Both the position numbers and the translations under genes were made by a program. Shown piece after piece: positions 1-9,100 of a stretch of 14,112 nucleotides of DNA. Under the pieces are notes generated by a model that did no database searches, was not told the origin of the DNA, and saw only the letters and a list, made by a program, of their open reading frames with translations. Numbering within the stretch: the stretch's first letter is position 1; each line of letters starts with the position of its first letter. The stretch is from Podila epigama (Eukaryota > Mortierellomycota > Mortierellomycetes > Mortierellales > Mortierellaceae), in the NCBI GenBank assembly GCA_015679605.1, contig JAAAVE010000507.1, positions 1 to 14,112 of the forward strand. Direction: 5' to 3'.

Positions 1-135
1 GGGGGGGGGGTCGTAACAGGCAATGCCAATTGCAGGGTGGGGGTGGAAGGAGAGGGAGGAGGATGAGGAGGATGAGGACGTGAAGGAGATGATGAACAGC
101 AGTAAGCTGAACTTGAGTTGAAGAGAAGACAAGAA

Positions 136-186
136 GGAAAGAAAGAAAGAAAGAAAGAAAGAGAAGAAAGAAAGAGAAGAAAAAGA
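136..186. repeat. (GAAA)n purine microsatellite
   Basis: Near-perfect GAAA tetramers are followed by GAGAAGAAA variants, giving about 50 bases of uninterrupted purine on the plus strand. No gene overlaps it. Confidence 0.85.
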
Positions 187-326
187 TGGAGAAGGCGATC
201 GATAAATGAGATGATGTTGATGTTGTTGTAGTTGTTTGCACTTTGTTACACCAGTTAAAGGAAAAATAATAAAGCACAGTGACCAACGTTGGGAAGAAAC
301 AGCCAAAGGACAAGATCGTCCGTTTG

Positions 327-363
327 GACACAGAGACAGACAGATTGACAGACAGACAGACGG
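327..363. repeat. (GACA)n microsatellite
   Basis: Imperfect GACA/GACAGA tetramer run, in a region with no supported gene. Confidence 0.8.
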
Positions 364-971
364 ACAACAACAATAGAGCAATGGCAGTGGCAAAGGGTCG
401 GGTGGAATACCATCTACTCTACATTCATACAAATTTCACAAAAATGGCCACGTCCGTTGCTCATTCAATTGGCCTCCAAGAACACCAAGAACACGGATTG
501 GACCTGCATTTGGAGTCGACTTGCCCTCCATTTGTTGTGGTTGTGGTTTGTGGTTACGGTTATGGTTATGGTTGTGGCGCTCATCAGGAATGATGTAGAC
601 ACACATACCATGGTTCAGGTAAGAGGGGTCCAGACCTGACCAGCAGTAAACATTTAAACACAAAGGCGAGGAGGCGCAGACCCAAATTGAGAGCAGCAAA
701 ATGAACGTTGTCCTATCATTTATTGGCATGTTGACATGTTGACATGCCTCCATGCTATTCCACTCGGACCAACTTCGATTTTCATCATTAAATTATTATT
801 GTCTGCACAACGCCCGTTACGAAACGCCGTAGACTCGATGCACACACACGTTGTGTCGCTCCCTAACACACAATCACACAATCACACGCACTGTCGCTCC
901 CTAGTACACAATCACACGGACATGCACACGCACACGCATACACCACATATCGACCTTTAGAGTAGTAATTA

Positions 972-1136
972 TTATGAGTAAAAAAATAAAAATAAAAAAA
1001 AAAGTAAAATGTCGCCCACTATTAGTACCTGACTTGCAATGAAAAGGGCAAGCTCGGTGTGGAAGTAGGATTTGGAACAACATCTTCCGAATGGAAGTAG
1101 ATGATGACACGAATGGATCTCGAGCCTCTCAGACAT
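972..1136 (-). CDS. Doubtful small ORF of 54 codons behind a promoter-like block
   Basis: An ATG at 1136 (minus strand) opens a frame of 54 codons ending in TAA at 974-972. The first 36 residues are of mixed composition with four cysteines or paired cysteines (SCHH, GRCCS); the remainder is a T-rich, Phe/Leu tail (LFFLFLFF) that looks like translated non-coding DNA. A CAG|GTACTA sequence at 1029-1028 could be a splice donor after codon 36, in which case this would be a first exon, but I could not identify a convincing next exon to the left. The reason for listing it is its position, about 56 bases downstream of a consensus TATAAATA box on the same strand. I do not recognise the peptide and assign no function. 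Chance occurrence is quite possible. Confidence 0.18.
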   Translation of the reverse strand: MSERLEIHSCHHLLPFGRCCSKSYFHTELALFIASQVLIVGDILLFFLFLFFYS

Positions 1137-1191
1137 ATTTTCTCGGGTTTTCTTGATTAAAGTGCCACCAAGGGCTGCAGTCAGTGCTCTC

Positions 1192-1225
1192 TATTTATAC
1201 ACGAGAAATGAACAATGCTCACGTG
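1192..1225 (-). promoter_or_regulatory. TATA box and E-box, promoter-like block on the minus strand
   Basis: Read on the minus strand there is CACGTG (1225-1220), then about 20 bases later TATAAATA (1199-1192), then an ATG at 1136. This spacing suits a TATA-driven transcript starting near 1165. The plus strand reading of the same TATA (TATTTATA) is less canonical and is followed by no supported ORF. Seen in sequence; promoter activity is inferred. Confidence 0.35.
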
Positions 1226-1521
1226 ATAATTGACAGTCAACTTGACAAAGATTATGGGGTGTGATTTTTTTTATTGTTCTTTATCCCATTTTCACAGTCT
1301 AACAGATTCTACAAAACAGACTGCTTTTTTTGGGTGATCTGCGGTGTCTTTGTCTTTGTGTCCCCCCTGCTATCTATCTATGGACGACCAACAGACGCTG
1401 CATCAAAAACAAAAGGAATAATACATTGAATTACTATTGTAGCATACATGTATACACCTACGACGACGACACCTTCTCATGTCTAACTAACTATACAACC
1501 AACTTTTATACAATACGCAAT

Positions 1522-1546
1522 GCACACACACACACACACACACACA
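1522..1546. repeat. (CA)n microsatellite
   Basis: Uninterrupted CA dinucleotide tract of about 12 units in a non-coding region. Confidence 0.85.
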
Positions 1547-1972
1547 TTCGCACGGCACAGTCGCCAATTCGCTTTTCGCTATCAGGCACTCTTGCAAAGT
1601 CGCACAACAGCCAATGGGGGTTGATGCACTCGGCAGTGTTACGAATGTACTCTATATTATGAGATGTTGACAATTCTTTTCTCCCTTCATACAATAATAG
1701 TGTCATTTGGCTGTTGGATGGCAGCTTTTCCAGGTTGCCAACAGGGCGACGATTATTAACCCAGAAAATAAAAAACTGAGATAGTTTGCACATGCAACAA
1801 GAAAGCAAAAAAGTGCCTGAATAATTCGACCCAATCCTCCCTCCCGATTGGCTGCGTGCGATGACAAAACGAAAAAAAAAAAGTGTTCGCACAAGCCTCC
1901 CGGCCGCCTGGCCGATGACAATTACTCGATTATTCAGAGCCACTTTTTCCTATTGTCTCAACAATCATCACT

Positions 1973-2012
1973 ATCACTGTCACTGTCACTGTCACTGTTG
2001 CTGTCACTGTCC
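1973..2012. repeat. CACTGT hexamer array
   Basis: Six tandem copies of TCACTG, one with a change to TTGCTG, about 260 bases upstream of the GTP cyclohydrolase II ATG. It is followed immediately by an imperfect array of CTCACA/CTCATT units up to about 2090. Confidence 0.8.
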
Positions 2013-2122
2013 TTTTGCACACTCACAACTCATTCTCACACTCATTCTCACACTCTCACACACTCACACACACTCGCACTCACTATCGCACACTGCGCAA
2101 CACTCATAAACCCACGAGGAGA

Positions 2123-2143
2123 ATCCATCCATCCATCCATCCA
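2123..2143. repeat. (CCAT)n microsatellite in the RIB1-type leader
   Basis: Five ATCC tetramers in tandem, followed by two copies of a CTCTTCCATCCCA unit, in the region just upstream of the coding start at 2269. Confidence 0.8.
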
Positions 2144-2268
2144 CTCTTCCATCCCACTCTTCCATCCCAACCATCCATCTCACCGACGTCTTGGCACAAG
2201 AACCATCACAAAAGGCTTTGTCTGATCCATCTCTTCCTCAAGTCAACACTTTTTAGCGAATAGCCGCA

Positions 2269-3826
2269 ATGGCCTTGACAGAAGCATCAACCCAGCAACA
2301 GCCTGGTTATATCCCAAGAAATGCCATCAATCACATCAACCCATACTTCTTCAAGAGCCATCACCATCAACACTCACATCATCATCATCACTCGCCCCAC
2401 CACCATCACCACAACTCGTACAAACAAGATATCCCCCCTACGTCCTCGCTGCAGACACCGGTCCCTCGAAGACTCTCGGTCCAGCTTGATCCTTCTTCGA
2501 CCGTCTCTCCGTCAAAGCCTACGCCAACGGCCATCCCACCATCGGTTGTAGCAAACTCATACACAACTCCTCCCGCGACTCCACCTCTGGACAGTGCCAC
2601 CCCTGTGCACAACAAGACGACATCAGCTTCACTAGCAACAACAACAACAACAACAACAGTAACATCAGAAACACCAGTCGAACCAATAGCATGGTGCACT
2701 GCCCGTGCCCGCATTCCCACCCCGGATGAATCTGAATACTTTCTTCATATTTATGAAAACTCAAAGGACAAGAAGGAGCACATGGCCTTTGTCTTTGGTG
2801 ATGACATTCGATCGCGCAGTTTGGATAAAGTCTACCCAAACGAGACCCAACTCGATAGAGTGAAGCGAGGAGCGTACACTGGTCGATTGCGAAATACTGC
2901 ATCCGAAATAGACATGGCCATGGATGGAACCGGCTTCACAGACCCTATTGAGTACACCATTCCATCGCCTTTGGCAGGAACACTGACCTCCAGTAAGACA
3001 GTGCCTCTTGCCCGTATCCACTCTGAATGCTTCACTGGCGAAATTGGTCATTCAGCCCGCTGCGACTGCGGAGAACAATTGGACGAGGCGATCCGTCTGA
3101 TGAAAGCTGAAGGCTCAGGGGTGGTTGTCTACCTGCGCCAGGAAGGTCGTGGCATTGGTCTTGGAGAAAAGCTAAGGTACGACCTTGTACATGTTTCTCT
3201 TTCTCTTGCATATGTTATACATACATATACACAAACGCACACACTGGCACACATTGGCACCCACATGCACATAATCATACGCACACATACGCACATACAC
3301 ACACACACGCACACATACCACGTCTTTGTGCGCACCTATCGCCTGATCTTAGTGAATTCTTTAGTCGTAGTATCCATTGATTTTCTTGTTTACTTATTTA
3401 TGTTTTTATTTATTTATTATTAATTCTAGAGCTTACAACCTGCAGGATTTGGGATATGATACAGTGATGGCCAACCTCTTGCTGAATCATGGAGCAGACG
3501 AACGTACATATGAGGTGGCTCAGGCCATCCTGGAGGACCTGGGACTGCAACAAGTACGACTCTTGACCAATAATCCAGACAAGATTGAGCAGATTGAAAA
3601 GGATGGCCTGATCAAGGTCGTGGAGCGTGTTCCTATGGTTCCAAAGTCTTGGGAGGCCATTGAGCAAGGTCGTGCCGATGAATTCGAGGTGAAGGAAGGA
3701 GCTGTGGAGAACAAGATTGTTCGAGGCAAGGAATTGGACAAGTACCTCCAGGTGAAGGTCGAGCGCATGCGCCATCTGATTGCTATACCTGCCACTATGT
3801 CTTCATCGTCATCATCATCGTCATAG
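2269..3826 (+). CDS. RIB1: GTP cyclohydrolase II (riboflavin synthesis, step 1), two exons
   Basis: Exons 2269-3176 and 3430-3826 join to 434 residues. The enzyme opens GTP, releasing formate and pyrophosphate, to give 2,5-diamino-6-ribosylamino-4(3H)-pyrimidinone 5'-phosphate, the first committed step to riboflavin; it acts in the cytosol. Zinc ligands Cys254, Cys265 and Cys267 form the C-x10-C-x-C motif; RQEGRG begins at 290, and the TNNP motif is at 349-352. Tyr305, Asp326 and Arg328 match catalytic Tyr105, Asp126 and Arg128 of E. coli RibA by a constant offset of 200. The conserved core starts near 147 (RIPTP) and includes the fungal/plant-type insertion before the zinc motif. Residues 1-140 are a low-complexity extension with 14 His in 31-48 and a poly-Thr run from ACA codons; the C-terminus is poly-Ser. 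The ATG has purine at -3 and G at +4. The name rests on family motifs, without a database search. Confidence 0.95.
3177..3429 (+). other. Intron of the GTP cyclohydrolase II gene
   Basis: GTACGA at the donor and TTCTAG at the acceptor define a 253-base intron. Splicing makes AG+A, restoring Arg303 in the family-wide KLRAYNLQD motif. Its middle is an ACAC/CATAC-rich microsatellite (about 3219-3318) and its 3' third is very T/A-rich. If retained, translation would run into the repeat and stop at 3423, losing Tyr305, Asp326 and Arg328. Confidence 0.93.
3219..3318. repeat. Imperfect AC/CATAC microsatellite inside the intron
   Basis: Alternating purine/pyrimidine ACACAC and CACATACGC units fill about 100 bases of the intron. 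Confidence 0.75.
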
Positions 3827-3962
3827 CCGTCGCCTCTTTAGTTGCCATCCATTGTTCAACATTTTCACAAGGAGGCAAGGTTAGATTATGAATTCGTCAC
3901 AACCTGACCACACTATACGCTAATGCCGACTTGATTGTAACTTAAGAAAATCCTCACAGTGA

Positions 3963-3968
3963 AATAAA
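3963..3968 (+). terminator. Polyadenylation signal AATAAA for the RIB1-type gene
   Basis: Canonical AATAAA 137 bases after the stop codon. It is the first such hexamer downstream of the gene and is a plausible 3'-end signal. Confidence 0.55.
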
Positions 3969-4983
3969 GCAACTTGAGGGAGTTTTGATACACTATGCAT
4001 CATTACAAGAGCGCACTGCTGTATAAAAAAATGTCAACAGCACAACAAAAACACATGGATGATGACACAAAATTCTGTTCGACGTGATTTGTCATGTAGG
4101 ACAAAAGCTCTGTGTCTGCACACACAGGACAGGACAACAAGTCTCAGCAAAGAAAAAGTTGACCACCATTTGTTTGTGAATTGTTGACTCCAAATATTCA
4201 CTCGTTGCACAAACAGGAACAAGTTTTTGGCGCCAACCCTGTTGCATTCCGAGGAAAAGGGATAACTTGATAGACATTGTGTGCTTGTGTGCGGTGTGTG
4301 CGATGCAAGATGGCTTCATTTTGATCTTTTTCTCAGTGCATGATTTTGGAGAGGAGACAATTGGTTCTTGTAGAGGTGCTAAGCAACGCACACTCACAAA
4401 AGAACGCTTAATATTCGTGATTACTATCTGTAGTGTACTTGAAGACTCCTACTTTCGTGACAGCGAAGAAGGAGATAGAAAAAGAAGTCTAGGACGCAGT
4501 GTTCGAACTTCAATCACACATGCATTCAAAGATGGTCAGTTCAAAAAAATAAATTAAATAAAAAATAAATATAATCGAACCTCATTCACCCTCGAACTTG
4601 TTGGATGTTATTCCGCCCCACAATACCGTCGTTGACTTGACGGGATGGAAGGTTGATTCCAACTCCTCCCTCCAATAGATCCTTGGTGTATAAGAACTCG
4701 CTCTGCTTTTTTTTTTTTTTTTGAGTTGGATTGTTTGGGTTGTTCATACTGAAGGCATATCTGCTCTATAGAAGTTGGAACAGCGATCGGATCGGTTGCC
4801 AGAGGAAGGGGGTTCGGGTTCCTATTCCTCCATCCCTCCATCCATCCATCCCTCAACCCAACAAGGACCCACAATGCTGTGGCCAATGTCAATTGACAAC
4901 GCCAGGAAACCTAATGCAGGCTTTGGAAATGAAAAAGGACTCGAGTGCAAGTCATGGCATGCACAGCTTGGAATGGTTGTAGC

Positions 4984-5025
4984 CAGTCAGTGTCAGTGTC
5001 AGTGTCAGAGCCAGTGTCAGTGTCA
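4984..5025. repeat. CAGTGT hexamer array
   Basis: About six tandem CAGTGT units with one interruption (CAGAGC). It resembles but is not identical to the reverse complement of the array near 1973 (CAGTGA units). Confidence 0.8.
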
Positions 5026-6040
5026 AGTGAGGATAGACGGATGAGAACAAGCAAATGAACATACTGGACATACTGGACACATTTGATTGTACAGAACAGA
5101 ATTTGCTCACATCTTGAACCTTTTCTATTCACACTCCACTCACCGCACGCAAACGCATCGCATGCAACGCACGCAACAGACGCACGCCACAGACACAGAC
5201 ACAGTCAGGGCAGCCCCATGAACCATGAACCTGTAAATTTTCTTCTTAATTCATAGTTCATTGGCCTTTTAAACTCTGTTCACCCAACCATCCTCCGCTC
5301 CCCCCATTGAGCCTTCATTTCTTTTTCTCGTCTGTCTGTCAGTCTTTTCTGTCGGTCGGTCGGTCTGTTCTCCTGTTGCTCTTCTTCCCACCTTATCGAC
5401 ATCCACGAGGATAAAGTAAAGTGGTCCGACCCGTCGTGAGATGTGAGTGAGAGATGTGAGTGTGAAAGTTGTTGTTGTTGCTGCTCCACTTTTTGAAGGT
5501 GTGTGGGTGTGGGTGTGGGAGCATGAGATTGTTGTTGTCCTTGTCCCTGTCCTTGTTTACTTTTCTACTGTTCTACTTTTTTTTTTTCTTCTTTGTCCTG
5601 TCCTTCTGTCCTTCTTCACTCTTCTCTTTCACTCGCTTCGCTTGCCCCTTCTCCACATTACATCCTCCCAACATCGTCACCATTCGTTGCCTGCATCAAC
5701 CAAAAAAAAAGAGTCTTCAACACAGGACTGTCTGTCTGTCATACCTGTAAAGAAATACATCCATATACACCCCGTCATCTCATCTCGTCTCTTCCATTCC
5801 CAATCAGGTCTCATGTCTCATGTCCCCACTCAAAAACAAACATCACAAAACTGACCTTTAATTCATCTCTTCACCCCAACTTTGCGATCCGGCCCTTTAT
5901 GGTAATCGTGCAACAACCATCATCGCATCTTCCTTTCTCCTTCCACAGCTCACACCGCCACCCATCCTACAGCATAGAGCATAGAGTCTAGGGACACCCC
6001 CCCTCCTCCACAACGGCACCTTTCCTCTGAAACATTGCAT

Positions 6041-6080
6041 AGGCATCCATAGGCATCCTTAGGCATCCTGAGGCAACCAC
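6041..6080. repeat. Four tandem 10-bp units in the kelch/BTB gene leader
   Basis: The units are AGGCATCCAT, AGGCATCCTT, AGGCATCCTG and the degenerate AGGCAACCAC, ending 79 bases before the ATG at 6159. The first eight bases are identical in three copies, and the period equals about one DNA helical turn. Confidence 0.85.
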
Positions 6081-6158
6081 TCAACCACTCAACACTGCAC
6101 TGCACAAACATACAACACACTGATCCAGACACAGATCCCTATTCGCAACAATACCATC

Positions 6159-9100
6159 ATGACAACATTATCCAGGATACGTGCTGCTCCTCTACTGGCG
6201 CAAGATAGTCACTTTCAGCAAAATCCACATATTGGTCTTGGTCTTTCAACCAGACCAGACGACCGATCAGCTCCACAGCAATACAACCCACTGCCACCAC
6301 CACCACCACTTCCGTTCCCATTGCCACAATCGCATCCTCACCCACACCAACAATCCCAACCACCATCTCCTCCACAACAGCCACGGTATCATCATTATCA
6401 TCATCATCAACAACAACTAGAGCAACAAGAGCAACCAGAACAACAAGGACAACTAAAACAAGGGCAAGTTAAAGAAAAAGGAGATGACCACCAGCAACAA
6501 CAACAACAACAACATCCATCTACTAGAGCCCTGGCAGTAACTTGTAGAGCCACCAAGGGTTCACCTCCTCCACCATTAATAGGATCGGCCATCGTCCTTG
6601 TCAATGACTCGGCTCTGCACTGCTTCGGCGGTCGTCTCGAGAACAAGGAGCTGACCAACTGCCACTATGTGCTCGATGTCGAGACTGGTGTATGGGAAAC
6701 CATCGAGCCTGCTGCTGGTCACATCCCAAATCCTCACCAAAACACTACCGATCACATCTCATCAAAGCTGTGCTCGCTCTCACTCACCACTGACCCTGTC
6801 TCCAATTCAGGATCCTTGTCCAAAGTACTCTCCCTACCACCTCTGTCGCGCTACTTTCATACCCTCAACGCCTATGGCACATCCCTCATCCTCTTTGGTG
6901 GCATGGCCCAATTGCCTGTACTCGACCAGGACAGCGACAACGAGGGCAGTCCCGAGACGAAGCTCCGAATGGAAGCCCTCGACGACCTACACGTCTACGA
7001 TATCATCACCCAACGATGGCAACAAAAACGCCCTGCCCTGAATGAACACACCCCTAGAGCCCGCTGGGCCCATCTCGCCACTATTCTTGACCACTACCTG
7101 ATCGTCATTGGCGGCACGGACACCTTCAAAGCCTACGTTGAGGACGCCTGTGTACTCGATCTCCATACCTGGGAATGGGTAGCGTCGATACAAAATATTG
7201 GCCAATGTGGCTCTTACAGGACCATTGCCGCCACAGGACCCAGTGTCGAATCTTCATGTACCCTTTCTCCCTCGTCCCCTTCCTTTCCGTCCGCAGAAGC
7301 CTTCGCGCCTCAAATCTCATCCAATCTTTCGTGGCCTTCGACCGAGTCAGGGCCTATTGACGCCATGACAAGCATCTCAATGGTCCTTAGCGGCTGCATC
7401 TCGGAACCCAGTTCTACATCATCTTCTGATGCAACACATTCACCCAAGGATTCCAAGGATACCAAGGATACCAAGGACGCCAAGTCAAACAACAAGAATT
7501 CACAAAGACAAAGACTGATGAGTGGCGAGTTGACACCGGCATTCAAGGTTGGCACTGAATCACCTTCTATCTATCTCTACTCCAACTTCAACTTTCATAA
7601 TCTCCAACGCGACCTCAAGATCATCACACCCAGCTATTCCCACTCAGGCGACAATGACTCCAACATTCCCGTTGTACCATCATTCTCGATGGTAGATAAA
7701 ACACAGACTCTCCTCCAGATGGGCCATGGACTACCCCCTGGCCTCCGCTTTCCACAGGGCCATGTCTACCAAAACCAATTGATTCTTACCGGCACACTGA
7801 TTGTCCCCGGAAAGACGCCGACCCTGGCCGTCTACGCCCTCAACTTGGTGAACCACAGCTGGGAGCGTCTCCCAACAGATACAATACTTGAAACCGGCTC
7901 ATGGAATAGGACGCTGTTGCATCCTGCGACCGGTACTCTCCTCATCTTTGGTCATCGCGAGGGAAACGCTGATGCTGACTACGCCAACAGAATCCAACAC
8001 CACGAACATCTCACAATGGTTAACCTCCAAGCTTATGGTCTCTATGAGCGGCCTATTCCTTCGTTCATCCCTGCGGCACAAGACCTGGGAAGCGACCTCT
8101 TGGGGCTCCCAAGTTTGAATGATATGCACATTGCCTCATCATCAGGCACCTTGTTCGAGGCCAACTCAACCATCTTAGCCTCCCGCTGGCCCGAGTTTGG
8201 GACGTTATTGCTGTCGCCGCCATACATTACACCATTGATCCTCACCTTGCCTGTACCCGATGATGTCGTACCTCTATTTTTACACTATCTCTACACAGGC
8301 GCTTTGCCACACGCTACCAACATCCGCCCTGGCATGGCCGACTATCTTTTGATCCTCGCGCGGAGGTATGAGCTCAATGGGTTACATGCACTCGTGCTCG
8401 ACCACCTTCATCAGTCGGTTACCCAGAATCCAGTTCGCGTCTATAGCTCGGCGCTGATGGCGGGTGAACTCGGCTTACAAGCACGGGCTGTGGACTTGGC
8501 TATCGCGACTCTTCCTAGTAAAACTCAAGAGTCAACACCACCACAGTCTATGGTAGATGTGCCATTGCCCCCACCACCACACCCCGAGCGCCGGCGGCCT
8601 CCAATCCCTGCCCTTGCTGTGGACTCTACAAGACTGGGCCGCAATCATAGCAACCGCGTACCGCCGCCCTCGGCACGTCCTACTCTCCCCCCAGCACGCC
8701 ATCATAGCCGTACAGCCTCACATCACTCGCGAGACAGCGTCAGCACCGAGGGCACCGCTGTGGGTGACAGTTTAGTGATGCAGTACACCAATCTCAAGTC
8801 AGATGAGGGCTTTGAACAACGACAGCCTTCTACTTCTGAACACGAACGAACATTTTATTTATCTTCACCCGAGCCAACAGTCGCACTTCCGTCACGACAA
8901 CGCAAGCTGCGGACGCCACCAATACCACCTAGTCAGCAGTATCAACAGCCTCAGCCTCTCTCAACACACTCAACACATCAGATGGCCTCTTCGAAGGCGA
9001 ACGCTAACCATGTCAACACTGTGTCCACACCACGGGTGCCTCAAGCCGGGAATCCATATTATCAACAGTACCAGCAACAGCAAGAGTACCAACAGCAGCA

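Larger units (their letters stand above)
1..971. other. Repeat-rich stretch without a supported gene
   Basis: This stretch opens with ten G residues, as often seen at a contig edge or beside a gap. It carries GAAA, GACA, TGG/GGTTAY and CA-type simple repeats. The longest open frames run through these repeats, contain low-complexity protein, and match no family I recognise. On the minus strand the left part is strongly pyrimidine-rich, which would fit the upstream region of a gene lying to the left of the window, but this is inference only. Confidence 0.5.
1137..2268. other. Intergenic region upstream of the GTP cyclohydrolase II gene
   Basis: No gene supported. It contains a (CA)n tract, CCAAT/ATTGG pairs near 1830-1850, a CACTGT hexamer array, CTCACA-type repeats and a (CCAT)n run, ending in a C/T-rich leader just before the ATG at 2269. 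The final part is likely promoter and 5' untranslated leader of that gene. Open frames here translate to Ser/Leu/His repeats and are not believable proteins. Confidence 0.5.
3969..6158. other. Long non-coding region and upstream region of the kelch/BTB gene
   Basis: About 2.2 kb with no gene I can support. It holds short unrelated frames, a T16 run (4707-4722), a CCATCC run near 4830-4853, a CAGTGT array (4984-5025), a twofold ACATACTGG repeat near 5061, a GCACGCAACGC-rich patch near 5150-5200, CT-rich tracts (5280-5400 and 5570-5640) and a 10-bp tandem repeat at 6041. The CT-rich tracts and the right-hand part are probably promoter and leader of the gene starting at 6159. An 84-codon frame from ATG 4303 to 4557 is followed by AATAAA sequences but matches nothing I know. 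Confidence 0.5.

Noticed and set aside
530-577. GGTTAY/TGTGGT repeats near a poly-G edge, as a possible telomere
   Set aside because: Fungal telomeres are usually TTAGGG arrays; these units are irregular, short and internal.
436-753. Minus-strand frame of 105 codons with a hydrophobic, signal-like start
   Set aside because: The second half is His/Asn repeat translated from a GGTTAY-type repeat, there is no family match, and no promoter or splice structure ties it to a gene. A GTATGT donor-like site is present, but no partner exon was found.
4804-4830. tRNA B-box-like sequence (GGTTCGGGTTCC)
   Set aside because: There is no A box at the right distance, the T-stem would need two G-T pairs, and no acceptor or anticodon arm can be drawn upstream.
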